Source: Flavobacterium sp. WC2421 | Lineage (GTDB): Bacteria; Bacteroidota; Bacteroidia; Flavobacteriales; Flavobacteriaceae | DNA: 64,000 bases | Direction of reading: 5' to 3' | Assembly (NCBI RefSeq): GCF_040822115.1 | Contig: NZ_CP162004.1 | Coordinates: forward strand, 1,736,001 to 1,800,000 | Shown here: one piece after another, positions 42,799-50,761 of the stretch | Numbering within the stretch: position 1 is the first letter of the stretch | Layout of the letters: each line of letters begins with the position of its first letter | Translations under genes and position numbers: made by a program | The notes under the pieces: model-generated | Told to the model about the DNA's origin: nothing | Seen by the model: only the letters and a program-made list of their open reading frames with translations | The model's database searches: none

Positions 42799-44376
42799 CT
42801 AATTTTTATTCTCTTTTCTTTTTTTCCAAAAATATTCACCAGCGAAGAAAGCAGCTAGTGCAATTAAGAAATATTTAAAATACGACTGTGGTTGTCCTTC
42901 CCCGTTTACGGTTGTAAAGACTCTATCCCAACGAACTTTGTTCAATCCTTTTCCATTGGTATCCCAACTCATCCAGATGAATATAGGTTTACCTACAATG
43001 TGATTTTCTGGAACAAATCCCCAATAGCGGCTATCTTCAGAGTTGTGGCGGTTGTCTCCCATCATCCAGTAATAGTTTTGTTTGAAAGTATAGTCTTTTA
43101 CAACTTCGCCATTCAATCGAATTTCATTTCCTGTTACCTTAAGGTCATTTTTTTCACCATTATCATTCTTCAATTCATAGTCCGTAATGATTCTTTTGTA
43201 AAAAGGCAATGACTCCACTGTAAGTGCAACTGTTTTTCCTTTTTGTGGAATATAAATTGGACCAAAATTATCTTGATTCCATTTGGTGTTTTGAGGGAAT
43301 ATAGCAGCTTCTGGAGTTCTAGAAATTTCCCTGATTACTGAAGTTATTCCAGGAACATTTTTTAATCTTTCCGCTCCTGCAGCAGTAAGTGCTCTGAAAA
43401 GTAGTGTATCTTTTGTTTCGTTATTTTTAAAATAAACAGCATCCGTAATATCAAGATCCTTAAGTAAATATTCAAAATCAATGGGTGTTTTTCCATCTAA
43501 TGCTACAGTATATGAAAATTGAGGTTTAGCACGTTCAGGTAATTGCAAGATTTTACCATCGATGTAGACAATTCCATCTTTGATAGATAAACTATCGCCA
43601 GGTACTCCCACACATCGTTTTACATAATTTGATTTTTTATCAATTGGTTTGATAACTCCAGGTTTTCCTTTAGCTTCAAAGAAATAATGAACCGTATCTA
43701 CTGGCCAGTTAAAAACCACGATATCCGTACGATTGATCTTCTCTATACCGGGTAATCTTAAATAAGGCAATTGTGGCCAATTAAGGTATGATTTGGTTTT
43801 AATAAAAGGTATGGAATCATGAACCATTGGTAATGCTACGGTAGTCATAGGGATCCGTGCCCCGTAATTTACTTTACTTACAAATAGAAAATCACCTACT
43901 AATAACGATTTTTCTAAGGAAGAAGTTGGGATAGTATAAGGTTGAACAAAATAAGTATGTACTAAAGTCGCTACTATAATGGCAAAAAGTAAAGAACTTA
44001 ATGTATCAGTTGTTTTGTTTTCAGAAGTTGTGCTTTTGTCAGATACATAATTTAATTTTTGGGTGTAATTAATATAGTAAATGTATAATCCAAAAGTTAT
44101 TATTCCTAAAAAAGAATCTAGAGTAGAGCATTTTCCAAAACTTCTTAATGTTTCAACCCAAATAATTGGAAACATGATTAAGTTAATAATGGGTATGAAA
44201 AGTAATATAGTCCACCAAGTTGGGCGGCCAATGATTTTCATCAAAACGATAGCATTGTAAACTGGTATTCCAGCTTCCCAACGTTTTCTTCCTGCAGCCT
44301 CATATAACTTCCATGTACCTAAAAAGTGGACAACTTGGATGAATAAGAAAAATACAAACCAATGATATAGTGTCAT
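42799..44376 (-). CDS. lepB: Signal peptidase I
   Basis: 525 residues, much longer than E. coli LepB (324). An N-terminal membrane domain of about 110 residues, with several helices, precedes the catalytic core (DUF5684-like, by memory). The active Ser153 is in PTSSLEKSL, with Leu where most enzymes have Met. Lys253 is in YVKRCVGVPGDSL. MMGDNRHNSEDSRYWG is near 440. About 170 residues lie between the Lys motif and the GDN motif. It removes signal peptides at the outer face of the inner membrane. In the parA-to-wbqC run. Confidence 0.94.
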   Translation of the reverse strand: MTLYHWFVFFLFIQVVHFLGTWKLYEAAGRKRWEAGIPVYNAIVLMKIIGRPTWWTILLFIPIINLIMFPIIWVETLRSFGKCSTLDSFLGIITFGLYIYYINYTQKLNYVSDKSTTSENKTTDTLSSLLFAIIVATLVHTYFVQPYTIPTSSLEKSLLVGDFLFVSKVNYGARIPMTTVALPMVHDSIPFIKTKSYLNWPQLPYLRLPGIEKINRTDIVVFNWPVDTVHYFFEAKGKPGVIKPIDKKSNYVKRCVGVPGDSLSIKDGIVYIDGKILQLPERAKPQFSYTVALDGKTPIDFEYLLKDLDITDAVYFKNNETKDTLLFRALTAAGAERLKNVPGITSVIREISRTPEAAIFPQNTKWNQDNFGPIYIPQKGKTVALTVESLPFYKRIITDYELKNDNGEKNDLKVTGNEIRLNGEVVKDYTFKQNYYWMMGDNRHNSEDSRYWGFVPENHIVGKPIFIWMSWDTNGKGLNKVRWDRVFTTVNGEGQPQSYFKYFLIALAAFFAGEYFWKKRKENKN

Positions 44377-44452
44377 AATTTTTTATTTAAAGTTTAATTT
44401 TTAAGGTAGTTTTTCTCGAAATAGCTAACCTCTAAAAATAGATATAATACGT

Positions 44453-45154
44453 TTATTTTAAATCCAGAACATCTTTCATCGAGAAGATTCCTTTTTTACC
44501 AAAAATCCATTCAGCAGCGATAACAGCTCCAAGAGCAAAGCCTTCACGGCTATGTGCGGTATGTTTTATTTCTACGCTGTCAACAACGGAATTGTAAGTC
44601 ACGGTATGTGTGCCCGGAACAGTTCCAATTCGTTTCGCTTCAATATGAATTTCGTTAGCTTCAGGAGTTTCTAATGTCCAGTTGGTGTAATTACTGTTTT
44701 CAATAACGCCTTTGGCTAAAGAAATTGCAGTTCCACTTGGGGCATCTAGTTTTTGAGTATGGTGAATTTCCTCCATCTCAATGCTGTAGCTGTCTAATTT
44801 CGCCATCATTTTGGCCAGATATTCATTGAGTTCAAAGAAAATATTTACACCCAGACTAAAGTTTGAACTAGATAGAAAGGCTCCGTTTTTTTCATTACAT
44901 AAGGTAACCATTTCTTCATAATGCTCTAACCATCCAGTTGTTCCTGAGATTACTGGTACATTGTTTTCAAAACAATTTGAAATATTGCTTACAGCTGCAG
45001 TTGGGATGCTGAAATCAATGGCAACATCAGCATTTGATAGCCCTTCATAAGTATTATGCTCGTCTTTTTTCAAAACGATTTCATGCCCTCTTATCAGCGC
45101 GATTCTTTCAATTACTTGACCCATTTTACCATATCCTAAAAGCGCAATTTTCAT
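44453..45154 (-). CDS. dapB: 4-hydroxy-tetrahydrodipicolinate reductase
   Basis: 233 residues, the shorter Bacteroidetes form. NAD(P)H-dependent step of lysine and diaminopimelate synthesis. The Rossmann motif ALLGYGKMGQVIE opens the protein. SGTTGW, the catalytic region EIHHTQKLDAPSGTA and HTAHSREGFALGA follow. It lies between DUF5683 and lepB in the same orientation with gaps of 59 and 76 bp. Confidence 0.96.
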   Translation of the reverse strand: MKIALLGYGKMGQVIERIALIRGHEIVLKKDEHNTYEGLSNADVAIDFSIPTAAVSNISNCFENNVPVISGTTGWLEHYEEMVTLCNEKNGAFLSSSNFSLGVNIFFELNEYLAKMMAKLDSYSIEMEEIHHTQKLDAPSGTAISLAKGVIENSNYTNWTLETPEANEIHIEAKRIGTVPGTHTVTYNSVVDSVEIKHTAHSREGFALGAVIAAEWIFGKKGIFSMKDVLDLK

Positions 45155-45213
45155 TTGTTTTGTATTTTATAAATTAAAAAAATTATAGAGAAACCAATAG
45201 TTTTAGTTGTGCT

Positions 45214-45774
45214 CTAAAAATTATAATTAAGAGTTAGACCCACATTTGTTTTGAATGTTACATCATTGGGGTAAATAATTGGACGTATTGATAAGTTTTC
45301 ATCAACATTAAACTGTATTAGGGCTGCATCAACATTAGCATCTATTATGTTTAAAGCATAAAATGCTACAACGAATAAAGCGGATAAATCGCGGTTGCGT
45401 TGATAGAATTTTTGACCAGAAATTAATCTAGAGTTATCTAAATAAGTAAAATTATCGTCACTATATCCTTCTAATCTTCGTTTGTATGCATCTCTATATT
45501 GATGGTATTTTTTATTACTATCTAGATAAAAATAAAGACTAGTACCAATAGCACCATATACCAGTGGGATTTTCCAATATTTTTTATTGTATGCTTGACC
45601 TAAACCAGGTAAAATAGCGGAGTAAAAAGCCGCCTTTGCTGGGGTTAAAGGATCGATATCATTTGATTTTAAAGTGTCTTTTGCGACTAGAACAGCCTCT
45701 TTTTTTGCTTGAGCAAAAACAGTAGCATTTCCTAAAATAAAGAAAAGTATTCCTATGGAAATAAGTTTGTTCAC
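45214..45774 (-). CDS. DUF5683-family exported protein
   Basis: 186 residues. A signal peptide ends near VFAQA. The conserved segment LTPAKAAFYSAILPGLGQAYNKKYWKIPLVYGAI (split here: KAAFYSAILPGLGQAYNKKY) marks DUF5683. Two or three hydrophobic stretches suggest a membrane protein of the envelope. Function unknown. It touches parB by one base (stop and start share 45774), which implies one transcript with parAB and is a conserved flavobacterial arrangement by memory. Confidence 0.88.
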   Translation of the reverse strand: MNKLISIGILFFILGNATVFAQAKKEAVLVAKDTLKSNDIDPLTPAKAAFYSAILPGLGQAYNKKYWKIPLVYGAIGTSLYFYLDSNKKYHQYRDAYKRRLEGYSDDNFTYLDNSRLISGQKFYQRNRDLSALFVVAFYALNIIDANVDAALIQFNVDENLSIRPIIYPNDVTFKTNVGLTLNYNF

Positions 45775-46673
45775 TATCCCTTTATTAATTCGATGATTCT
45801 TTTTAAATCTTCTTCGGATTGAAAAGGAATTGTAATTTTTCCTTTACCATTTCCTGCTACTTTTACATCTACTTTGTTTCCAAAATAAGTAGAGAACACT
45901 TTCTTTTGTGACTCTTCAATTTCAAAAGAAGCTGCTTTTGCTTTTGTAGCTGGTTTTGGTTTCAAGCTGTCTTGATAGTTTTTTACCAATGCTTCTGTAT
46001 CACGAACGGAAAGATTCTGACTTACAATTTTTTGATAGATATCAGTTTGAATGTCAAGATCTTCAATGTTTATTATAGCACGACCATGTCCCATACTGAT
46101 AAAGCCATCACGAATACCTGTTTGAATAATTGGATCTAATTTTAAAAGGCGCAAGTAATTAGCGATAGTAGACCGTTTTTTCCCAACACGTTCACTCATT
46201 TGCTCTTGAGTCAATTGAATTTCATCAATCAATCGTTGGTATGAAAGTGCGATTTCAATAGGATCTAAATCATGACGTTGAATATTTTCAACTAAAGCCA
46301 TCACCAATGATTCATTGTCGTTTGCAATACGAATATATGCTGGAACTGTTGTAAGTCCAACTAAAGTAGAAGCACGTAAACGACGTTCCCCTGAAATTAA
46401 TTGGTATTTATTAAAGTCTAATTTTCGTACGGTAATAGGTTGAATAACGCCTAATTCCTTGATGGAAGTAGCGAGTTCTCGCAATGATTCTTCATTGAAA
46501 TTACTTCTTGGTTGAAATGGATTTATTTCAATCGCATCAATTTCAAGCTCAATAATATTTCCTACAACTTTATCAGCATTTTTATCATCTACGGATTTTA
46601 TATCATTTTCCGGATCTTTTAATAATGCAGATAATCCTCTTCCTAAGGCTTGTTTTTTTATTGCTTTTGCCAT
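45774..46673 (-). CDS. parB: Chromosome partitioning protein ParB
   Basis: 299 residues. The N-terminal lead AKAIKKQALGRGLSALL, the CTP-binding/ParB box 1-2 (QPRSNFNEESLRELA, ITVRK, SGERRLRAS) and a helix-turn-helix for parS (LTQEQMSERVGKKRSTIANYLRLL) are complete. The C-terminal dimerisation tail ends LKRIIELIKG. It spreads from parS sites to organise the origin region. It starts 4 bp after parA. No TGTTTCACGTGAAACA-type parS site was noticed in this window. Confidence 0.96.
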   Translation of the reverse strand: MAKAIKKQALGRGLSALLKDPENDIKSVDDKNADKVVGNIIELEIDAIEINPFQPRSNFNEESLRELATSIKELGVIQPITVRKLDFNKYQLISGERRLRASTLVGLTTVPAYIRIANDNESLVMALVENIQRHDLDPIEIALSYQRLIDEIQLTQEQMSERVGKKRSTIANYLRLLKLDPIIQTGIRDGFISMGHGRAIINIEDLDIQTDIYQKIVSQNLSVRDTEALVKNYQDSLKPKPATKAKAASFEIEESQKKVFSTYFGNKVDVKVAGNGKGKITIPFQSEEDLKRIIELIKG

Positions 46674-46677
46674 AAAA

Positions 46678-47445
46678 CTATTTACTGTTTTTCTTTATAA
46701 CTTCTTGAGCTAAGTGTAAGTAGTTAGTCGCTCCCTTACTTGTTGCATCATAGTTTATAATGCTTTCACCAAAACTTGGTGCTTCACTCAGTTTTACATT
46801 TCGTTGGATAATGGTATCAAAAACCATATCGTTGAAATGTTTTTGAACTTCTTCTACAACTTGGTTCGATAAACGCAAACGAGAGTCAAACATTGTTAAT
46901 AACAAACCTTCAATGTCTAAATCTGGATTGTGAATTTTTTGAATACTTTTTATAGTATTTAATAATTTACCTAAACCTTCGAGTGCAAAATATTCACATT
47001 GTATTGGAATAATAACAGAGTCTGCCGCTGTTAATGCATTTAAAGTAAGCAATCCTAATGATGGTGCGCAATCTATAATGATGTAGTCATATTCGTCTTT
47101 TATATCTTCCAATGCTTTTTTAAGCATGTATTCTCTATTTTCTTTGTCTACCAATTCAATTTCGATGGCAACAAGGTCAATATGAGATGGAATTACATCC
47201 ACATTTGGCGCAGAACATTTTACTATAGCTTCTCTGGGAGTGTTGCTGTGTTCCAGAATTTGATAGGTTCCAATTTCTACACTTTCCACATCAATACCTA
47301 ACCCTGAACTAGCATTAGCTTGAGGGTCAGCGTCAATAAGTAGTACTTTTTTTTCTAAAACCCCTAAGGATGCAGCAAGATTTACTGATGTCGTTGTCTT
47401 TCCAACTCCTCCTTTTTGATTAGCAATCGCAATGATTTTGCCCAT
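46678..47445 (-). CDS. parA: Chromosome partitioning ATPase ParA
   Basis: 255 residues. Deviant Walker A KGGVGKTTTSVNLA at residues about 11-24, then DADPQANASSGLG and Walker B-type IIDCAPSLGLLTLNAL. It drives segregation of the origin region together with ParB. It is the first gene of the parA-parB-DUF5683-dapB-lepB-wbqC run. Upstream is a structured repeat and tRNA-Pro in the divergent direction. A near-match -7 box TATTTTTA lies 24-31 bp before the start. Confidence 0.96.
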   Translation of the reverse strand: MGKIIAIANQKGGVGKTTTSVNLAASLGVLEKKVLLIDADPQANASSGLGIDVESVEIGTYQILEHSNTPREAIVKCSAPNVDVIPSHIDLVAIEIELVDKENREYMLKKALEDIKDEYDYIIIDCAPSLGLLTLNALTAADSVIIPIQCEYFALEGLGKLLNTIKSIQKIHNPDLDIEGLLLTMFDSRLRLSNQVVEEVQKHFNDMVFDTIIQRNVKLSEAPSFGESIINYDATSKGATNYLHLAQEVIKKNSK

Positions 47446-47580
47446 TTATTTTTCTAAATTTTGAACCGTAAAAATACAATTAATTATGGTTTCTAAAAAT
47501 CTATTTTGTTAACATTTGTTAAAGCTTGATTAGTTGTCAATTGAACTATTTCATTTTAAAAAAAAGGAGCGTTAATTTTA

Positions 47581-47727
47581 AGGAGCTATTCCAGCTGTTT
47601 GTTTCAAGTTCTTGTACTTCAGTGTTTTTTCTAATGCTATAAAAGGAGCTTCTTTTAGTCGCTCTTTTATAGCAAGAAAAAATAACAGGAAGTACTGCGA
47701 GTCTTTTCACTACCATCTGGGCTAGGC
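47581..47727 (+). repeat. Dispersed structured intergenic element, copy 4 (type I, long)
   Basis: It starts AGGAGCTATTCCAGCTG and ends ACCATCTGGGCTAGG. It is the longest copy because the inner hairpin is a two-part stem: GTACTTC...TGTTTTTTCT/AGAAAAAATAACAGGAAGTAC, capped by GCTATAAAAGGAGC/GCTCTTTTATAGC. The core-proximal helix is CCAGCTG (47591-47597) with CATCTGG (47714-47720), so the A-T pair of copies 1 to 3 is G-C here. Between divergent parA and tRNA-Pro. Confidence 0.82.
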
Positions 47728-47806
47728 GTTTATTATATATAATTTAGAGAGATTTTTAAAGTATTATTTTTATTCTAAATTAATTATTTCTTATTTCTGA
47801 AATAGT

Positions 47807-47837
47807 TTTGCAAAAGCAAAAAATAATTCTATATTTG
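47807..47837 (+). promoter_or_regulatory. Promoter of tRNA-Pro
   Basis: TTTG at 47807-47810 and TATATTTG at 47830-47837 with a 19-bp spacer, identical in layout to the ffh promoter. The -7 box ends 10 bp before the mature tRNA 5' end. Confidence 0.8.
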
Positions 47838-47847
47838 CACCCGCTTT

Positions 47848-47922
47848 CGGGGTGTAGCGTAGCTCGGTTATCGCGCCTGCTTTGGGAGCAGGAGGCCGCA
47901 GGTTCGAATCCTGCCACCCCGA
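47848..47922 (+). tRNA. tRNA-Pro (anticodon UGG)
   Basis: 75 nt, no encoded CCA. Acceptor CGGGGTG/CACCCCG with discriminator A, D arm with AGCTCGGTTA, anticodon stem CCTGC/GCAGG with loop TTTGGGA (anticodon TGG at 47883-47885), T arm GCAGGTTCGAATCCTGC. All arms pair. Own promoter and terminator. Confidence 0.98.
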
Positions 47923-47925
47923 CAA

Positions 47926-47960
47926 AAAAACCTTTCTGTTCCTACAGAAGGGTTTTTTTT
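47926..47960 (+). terminator. Terminator after tRNA-Pro
   Basis: AACCTTTCTGT pairs with ACAGAAGGGTT around TCCT, followed by a T-run. Confidence 0.92.
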
Positions 47961-48015
47961 ATTGTAGAATAACAAAAACTAATTGCGCAAGTTCAATATT
48001 CCAGCAATTAAAACT

Positions 48016-48023
48016 TATTTTTG
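48016..48023 (+). promoter_or_regulatory. -7 box of trxB
   Basis: TATTTTTG, 29 bp before the trxB ATG. The nearest upstream TTG is 30 bp away, too far for a typical -33 box. Confidence 0.5.
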
Positions 48024-48052
48024 TGCTTTTAAAATTATAATATATCCTTATT

Positions 48053-49000
48053 ATGTCAGATACAATCGAAAAAATTAAATGTCTTATTATAGGTTCTGGA
48101 CCGGCAGGTTATACTGCGGCAATATATGCAGCCAGAGCAAACATGAATCCTGTTTTATACCAAGGAATACAACCAGGCGGACAATTAACTACTACTAATG
48201 AAGTAGAGAATTTCCCAGGTTATGTAGATGGAGTTACTGGACCAGAGATGATGGTTCAATTGCAAGCACAAGCACAACGTTTTGGTACTGATGTACGTGA
48301 TGGATGGGCTACTAAAGTAGACTTTTCTGGAGATGTACATAAAGTATGGATTAATGATACTAAAGAATTGCACTGTGAAACGGTGATTATTTCTACCGGT
48401 GCTTCGGCAAAATATTTAGGACTGCCATCTGAACAACACTATTTAAAAATGGGTGGAGGAGTTTCTGCCTGTGCTGTTTGTGACGGATTTTTCTATAGAA
48501 ATCAAGAAGTAGTAATTGTAGGAGCTGGAGATTCGGCTTGTGAGGAAGCACATTATTTATCTAAACTTTGTAAAAAAGTAACAATGTTAGTACGTAGTGA
48601 AAAATTCCGTGCTTCAAAAATCATGGAAGAACGCGTTCGCAAAACAGAGAATATTACTATTTTAATGAACCATGATACTGTTGAAGTTTTAGGTGATGAA
48701 CAAGTGGTAACTGCTGTAAAAGCGTTGAATAAATCTACAAATGAGACTTTTGACATTGAAGCAACAGGTTTCTTCGTGGCAATTGGTCATAAGCCCAATA
48801 CAGATATTTTTAAAGACTTTCTTACATTAGACGAAACTGGATATATTATAAATACTCCTGGTACTTCTAAAACGAATGTAGCTGGTGTTTTTGTAGCTGG
48901 TGATGCTGCAGATCATGTGTATCGTCAAGCAATTACTGCTGCTGGCACAGGATGTATGGCCGCTCTAGATGCAGAGCGATATTTAGCTTCCAAAGATTAA
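48053..49000 (+). CDS. trxB: Thioredoxin-disulfide reductase
   Basis: 315 residues. FAD- and NADPH-dependent flavoprotein that keeps thioredoxin reduced. FAD motif GSGPAGYTAAIYAARA near the N-terminus, redox-active CAVC at Cys140/Cys143 (SACAVCDGFF), NADPH motif GAGDSACEEA and C-terminal GDAADHVYRQAITAAGTGC. Normal length. Own promoter and a bidirectional terminator shared with the convergent GIN-domain gene. Confidence 0.97.
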   Translation: MSDTIEKIKCLIIGSGPAGYTAAIYAARANMNPVLYQGIQPGGQLTTTNEVENFPGYVDGVTGPEMMVQLQAQAQRFGTDVRDGWATKVDFSGDVHKVWINDTKELHCETVIISTGASAKYLGLPSEQHYLKMGGGVSACAVCDGFFYRNQEVVIVGAGDSACEEAHYLSKLCKKVTMLVRSEKFRASKIMEERVRKTENITILMNHDTVEVLGDEQVVTAVKALNKSTNETFDIEATGFFVAIGHKPNTDIFKDFLTLDETGYIINTPGTSKTNVAGVFVAGDAADHVYRQAITAAGTGCMAALDAERYLASKD

Positions 49001-49023
49001 TCAAGAGAATTAAATTTCTTTAT

Positions 49024-49063
49024 AAAAAAAGGTCCCGATTTTTACAAATCGGGACCTTTTTTT
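49024..49063. terminator. Bidirectional terminator between trxB and GIN-domain gene
   Basis: A run of A, then GGTCCCGATT pairing with AATCGGGACC, then a run of T. Works for both convergent genes. Confidence 0.93.
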
Positions 49064-49097
49064 AATTTAATAATTCGAGTATAATCAAATAAGGATT

Positions 49098-49931
49098 CTA
49101 TTTTACTTTTTTAAGTAACTTGGCTTCATCCGTAAATTTTTTCATTTCTATTTTTGGATCACCATATAAGTCAACTTCTGATTTGTCTGAAGCGGCAATA
49201 ACGATATTTGTTTCTGCATTAACGGAGCATTCAGCATAGCCTTCAGCTGTTAAATCAATATTTTTTACAGTTAACTTATTGGCAGTTAATTTTGAATTGC
49301 TGTCGATTCTGATAAGGGCGTTCATTGCGCTTCCTTCTATTTTAGCTTCTGATTTTTGATATAAATCGCTAATCAAGTTTTGTGTTGCGATTAATGATTT
49401 TAATGAGGCACTTTGGCTCAATACAATTTTCGAATTTTCAGATTTCAGATTTAGTTCCACTTTAGATTTGTCATTAGACTCTAAAAGAAAATCTTTGGAA
49501 TTAACATTTAAAAAAAGCTGTGAATTATCAAATGATTTAAATGTAATGGTATCAATCTGTACTTCTTGAATTGCATTTATAGCCACATCGTTTTTTGAAG
49601 TTACAAAATTCAAGTCTTTAGTATAGGTAATCTTTACAATTAACTTCTTGTATCGAATGGCTTCTTTTCTTGTGTAAACGCGTAATGTATTACCTCTTAA
49701 ATCTATTGAAATAATATCATGAAGATTGTCATCTGCTTCAATTTTTATTTCAGGTTTCTCTCCCATTTCTAAGTATACTTCAAGATTGTCTTCGACTTCA
49801 AGAGTATTAAAAGGGCCTATTTCTCTTTGCTCAGTAGTTACTTTTTTAGATCCTTTTATTTTTTCTTTACTTTGCGCCAATGTTATAGTTGTAGATATAA
49901 GAAGTAGAAGTACAGCGATGTAATTTTTCAT
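49098..49931 (-). CDS. GIN (DUF2807)-domain exported protein A
   Basis: 277 residues. A signal peptide (about 1-19) is followed by a DUF2807 right-handed beta-helix-like region starting at REIGPFNTLEVEDNLEVYL, with IKIEADDNLHDII and short repeated strands containing S/N at turns. Probably in the periplasm or outer surface; head domain of putative auto-transporter adhesins by family name, real function unknown. It has its own -7 box overlapping the preceding terminator, so it is an extra unit after the padR-pspC-GIN cluster, not strictly in that operon. Confidence 0.85.
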   Translation of the reverse strand: MKNYIAVLLLLISTTITLAQSKEKIKGSKKVTTEQREIGPFNTLEVEDNLEVYLEMGEKPEIKIEADDNLHDIISIDLRGNTLRVYTRKEAIRYKKLIVKITYTKDLNFVTSKNDVAINAIQEVQIDTITFKSFDNSQLFLNVNSKDFLLESNDKSKVELNLKSENSKIVLSQSASLKSLIATQNLISDLYQKSEAKIEGSAMNALIRIDSNSKLTANKLTVKNIDLTAEGYAECSVNAETNIVIAASDKSEVDLYGDPKIEMKKFTDEAKLLKKVK

Positions 49932-49955
49932 TATGACATTAAATTATGGTTTTTA

Positions 49956-49963
49956 CAAATATA
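49956..49963 (-). promoter_or_regulatory. -7 box of GIN-domain gene A
   Basis: TATATTTG on the minus strand, 24 bp before the ATG at 49931. It directly follows the T-run of the terminator of the preceding gene. Confidence 0.6.
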
Positions 49964-49994
49964 AAAAAATCATCCATTTTTAATGAATGATTTT
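49964..49994 (-). terminator. Terminator of GIN-domain gene B
   Basis: On the minus strand AAAATCATTC pairs with GGATGATTTT (one G-U) around a T/A loop and is followed by a run of T. Confidence 0.78.
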
Positions 49995-50018
49995 GGTAAT
50001 AATTCTATATTAGATAAG

Positions 50019-50759
50019 CTAATCTCTATCAATACTTGCTCCAGAGCTTGAATTTTTTTCAAGTGAATGTGGCGTATTATTATAAGTAATAGAGCTACCA
50101 CTAGAAGCTTTTGCTTTCAAACTTACTATGGGATGAACATGTATTGATGATCCGCTAGATGATTTTGCGCTCACTTCATTGGCTAATAATTCTTTGGCAT
50201 TGATTGTGCTTCCGCTAGAAGCTATTGCTTCTAAGTTAAGAGCCATACCATTCATTGAAATAGTGCTACCACTACTTGATTTGCTAGATATATTATCGGA
50301 TTCAATTTTCACATCAATAGTTGCGGCACTAGAAGCTCTAAGACTAATTTTTTCTCCTTTCAACGTATTGATGCTTCGTATTGAGGAGGCGCTTGACGCT
50401 TGTAGTTCTTCAATAATTGGCATTTTAACAGTGACTTTTTTCGACTCAATATTAATAAATGAATTGTAATCACATGCAACAATAAGTACTCCATTTTCAA
50501 CTTTTGTAGTAATGCTATTTTGCAAGTTATCATCCGCCTCAACACTAATTTCCTTATTATCACCTTGCTCAATAACAAGATCAATAGCATTGCTTACTTC
50601 TATACTTTTAAAGTCTCCTTCTACAGTCCTTTTTTCAGTGGTAACGTTTCCACTACCTCTTATCGATTTTGAATTTACAGAATAGTTGCAGGATGCAAAC
50701 AATAATGCAGTTAGCGCAACCAGTATAAATTTTGTGATGATTGTGATGATTTTTAGCAT
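50019..50759 (-). CDS. GIN (DUF2807)-domain lipoprotein B
   Basis: 246 residues. Signal peptide with lipobox LLFASCN (Cys24), so probably a lipoprotein. The DUF2807 region begins at RTVEGDFKSIEVSNAIDLVIEQ. Its second half shows a regular repeat of Ser-Gly-Ser turns (SSSGSTISMNG, SSGSTINAK, SSSGSSIHVH, SSGSSITYNN, SSSGASIDRD), a beta-helix ladder of about 20 residues per turn. It starts 2 bp after the PspC-domain gene, so it is in the padR-pspC operon. Role unknown; an envelope-stress output is inference from context. Confidence 0.88.
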   Translation of the reverse strand: MLKIITIITKFILVALTALLFASCNYSVNSKSIRGSGNVTTEKRTVEGDFKSIEVSNAIDLVIEQGDNKEISVEADDNLQNSITTKVENGVLIVACDYNSFINIESKKVTVKMPIIEELQASSASSIRSINTLKGEKISLRASSAATIDVKIESDNISSKSSSGSTISMNGMALNLEAIASSGSTINAKELLANEVSAKSSSGSSIHVHPIVSLKAKASSGSSITYNNTPHSLEKNSSSGASIDRD

Positions 50760-50761
50760 GA

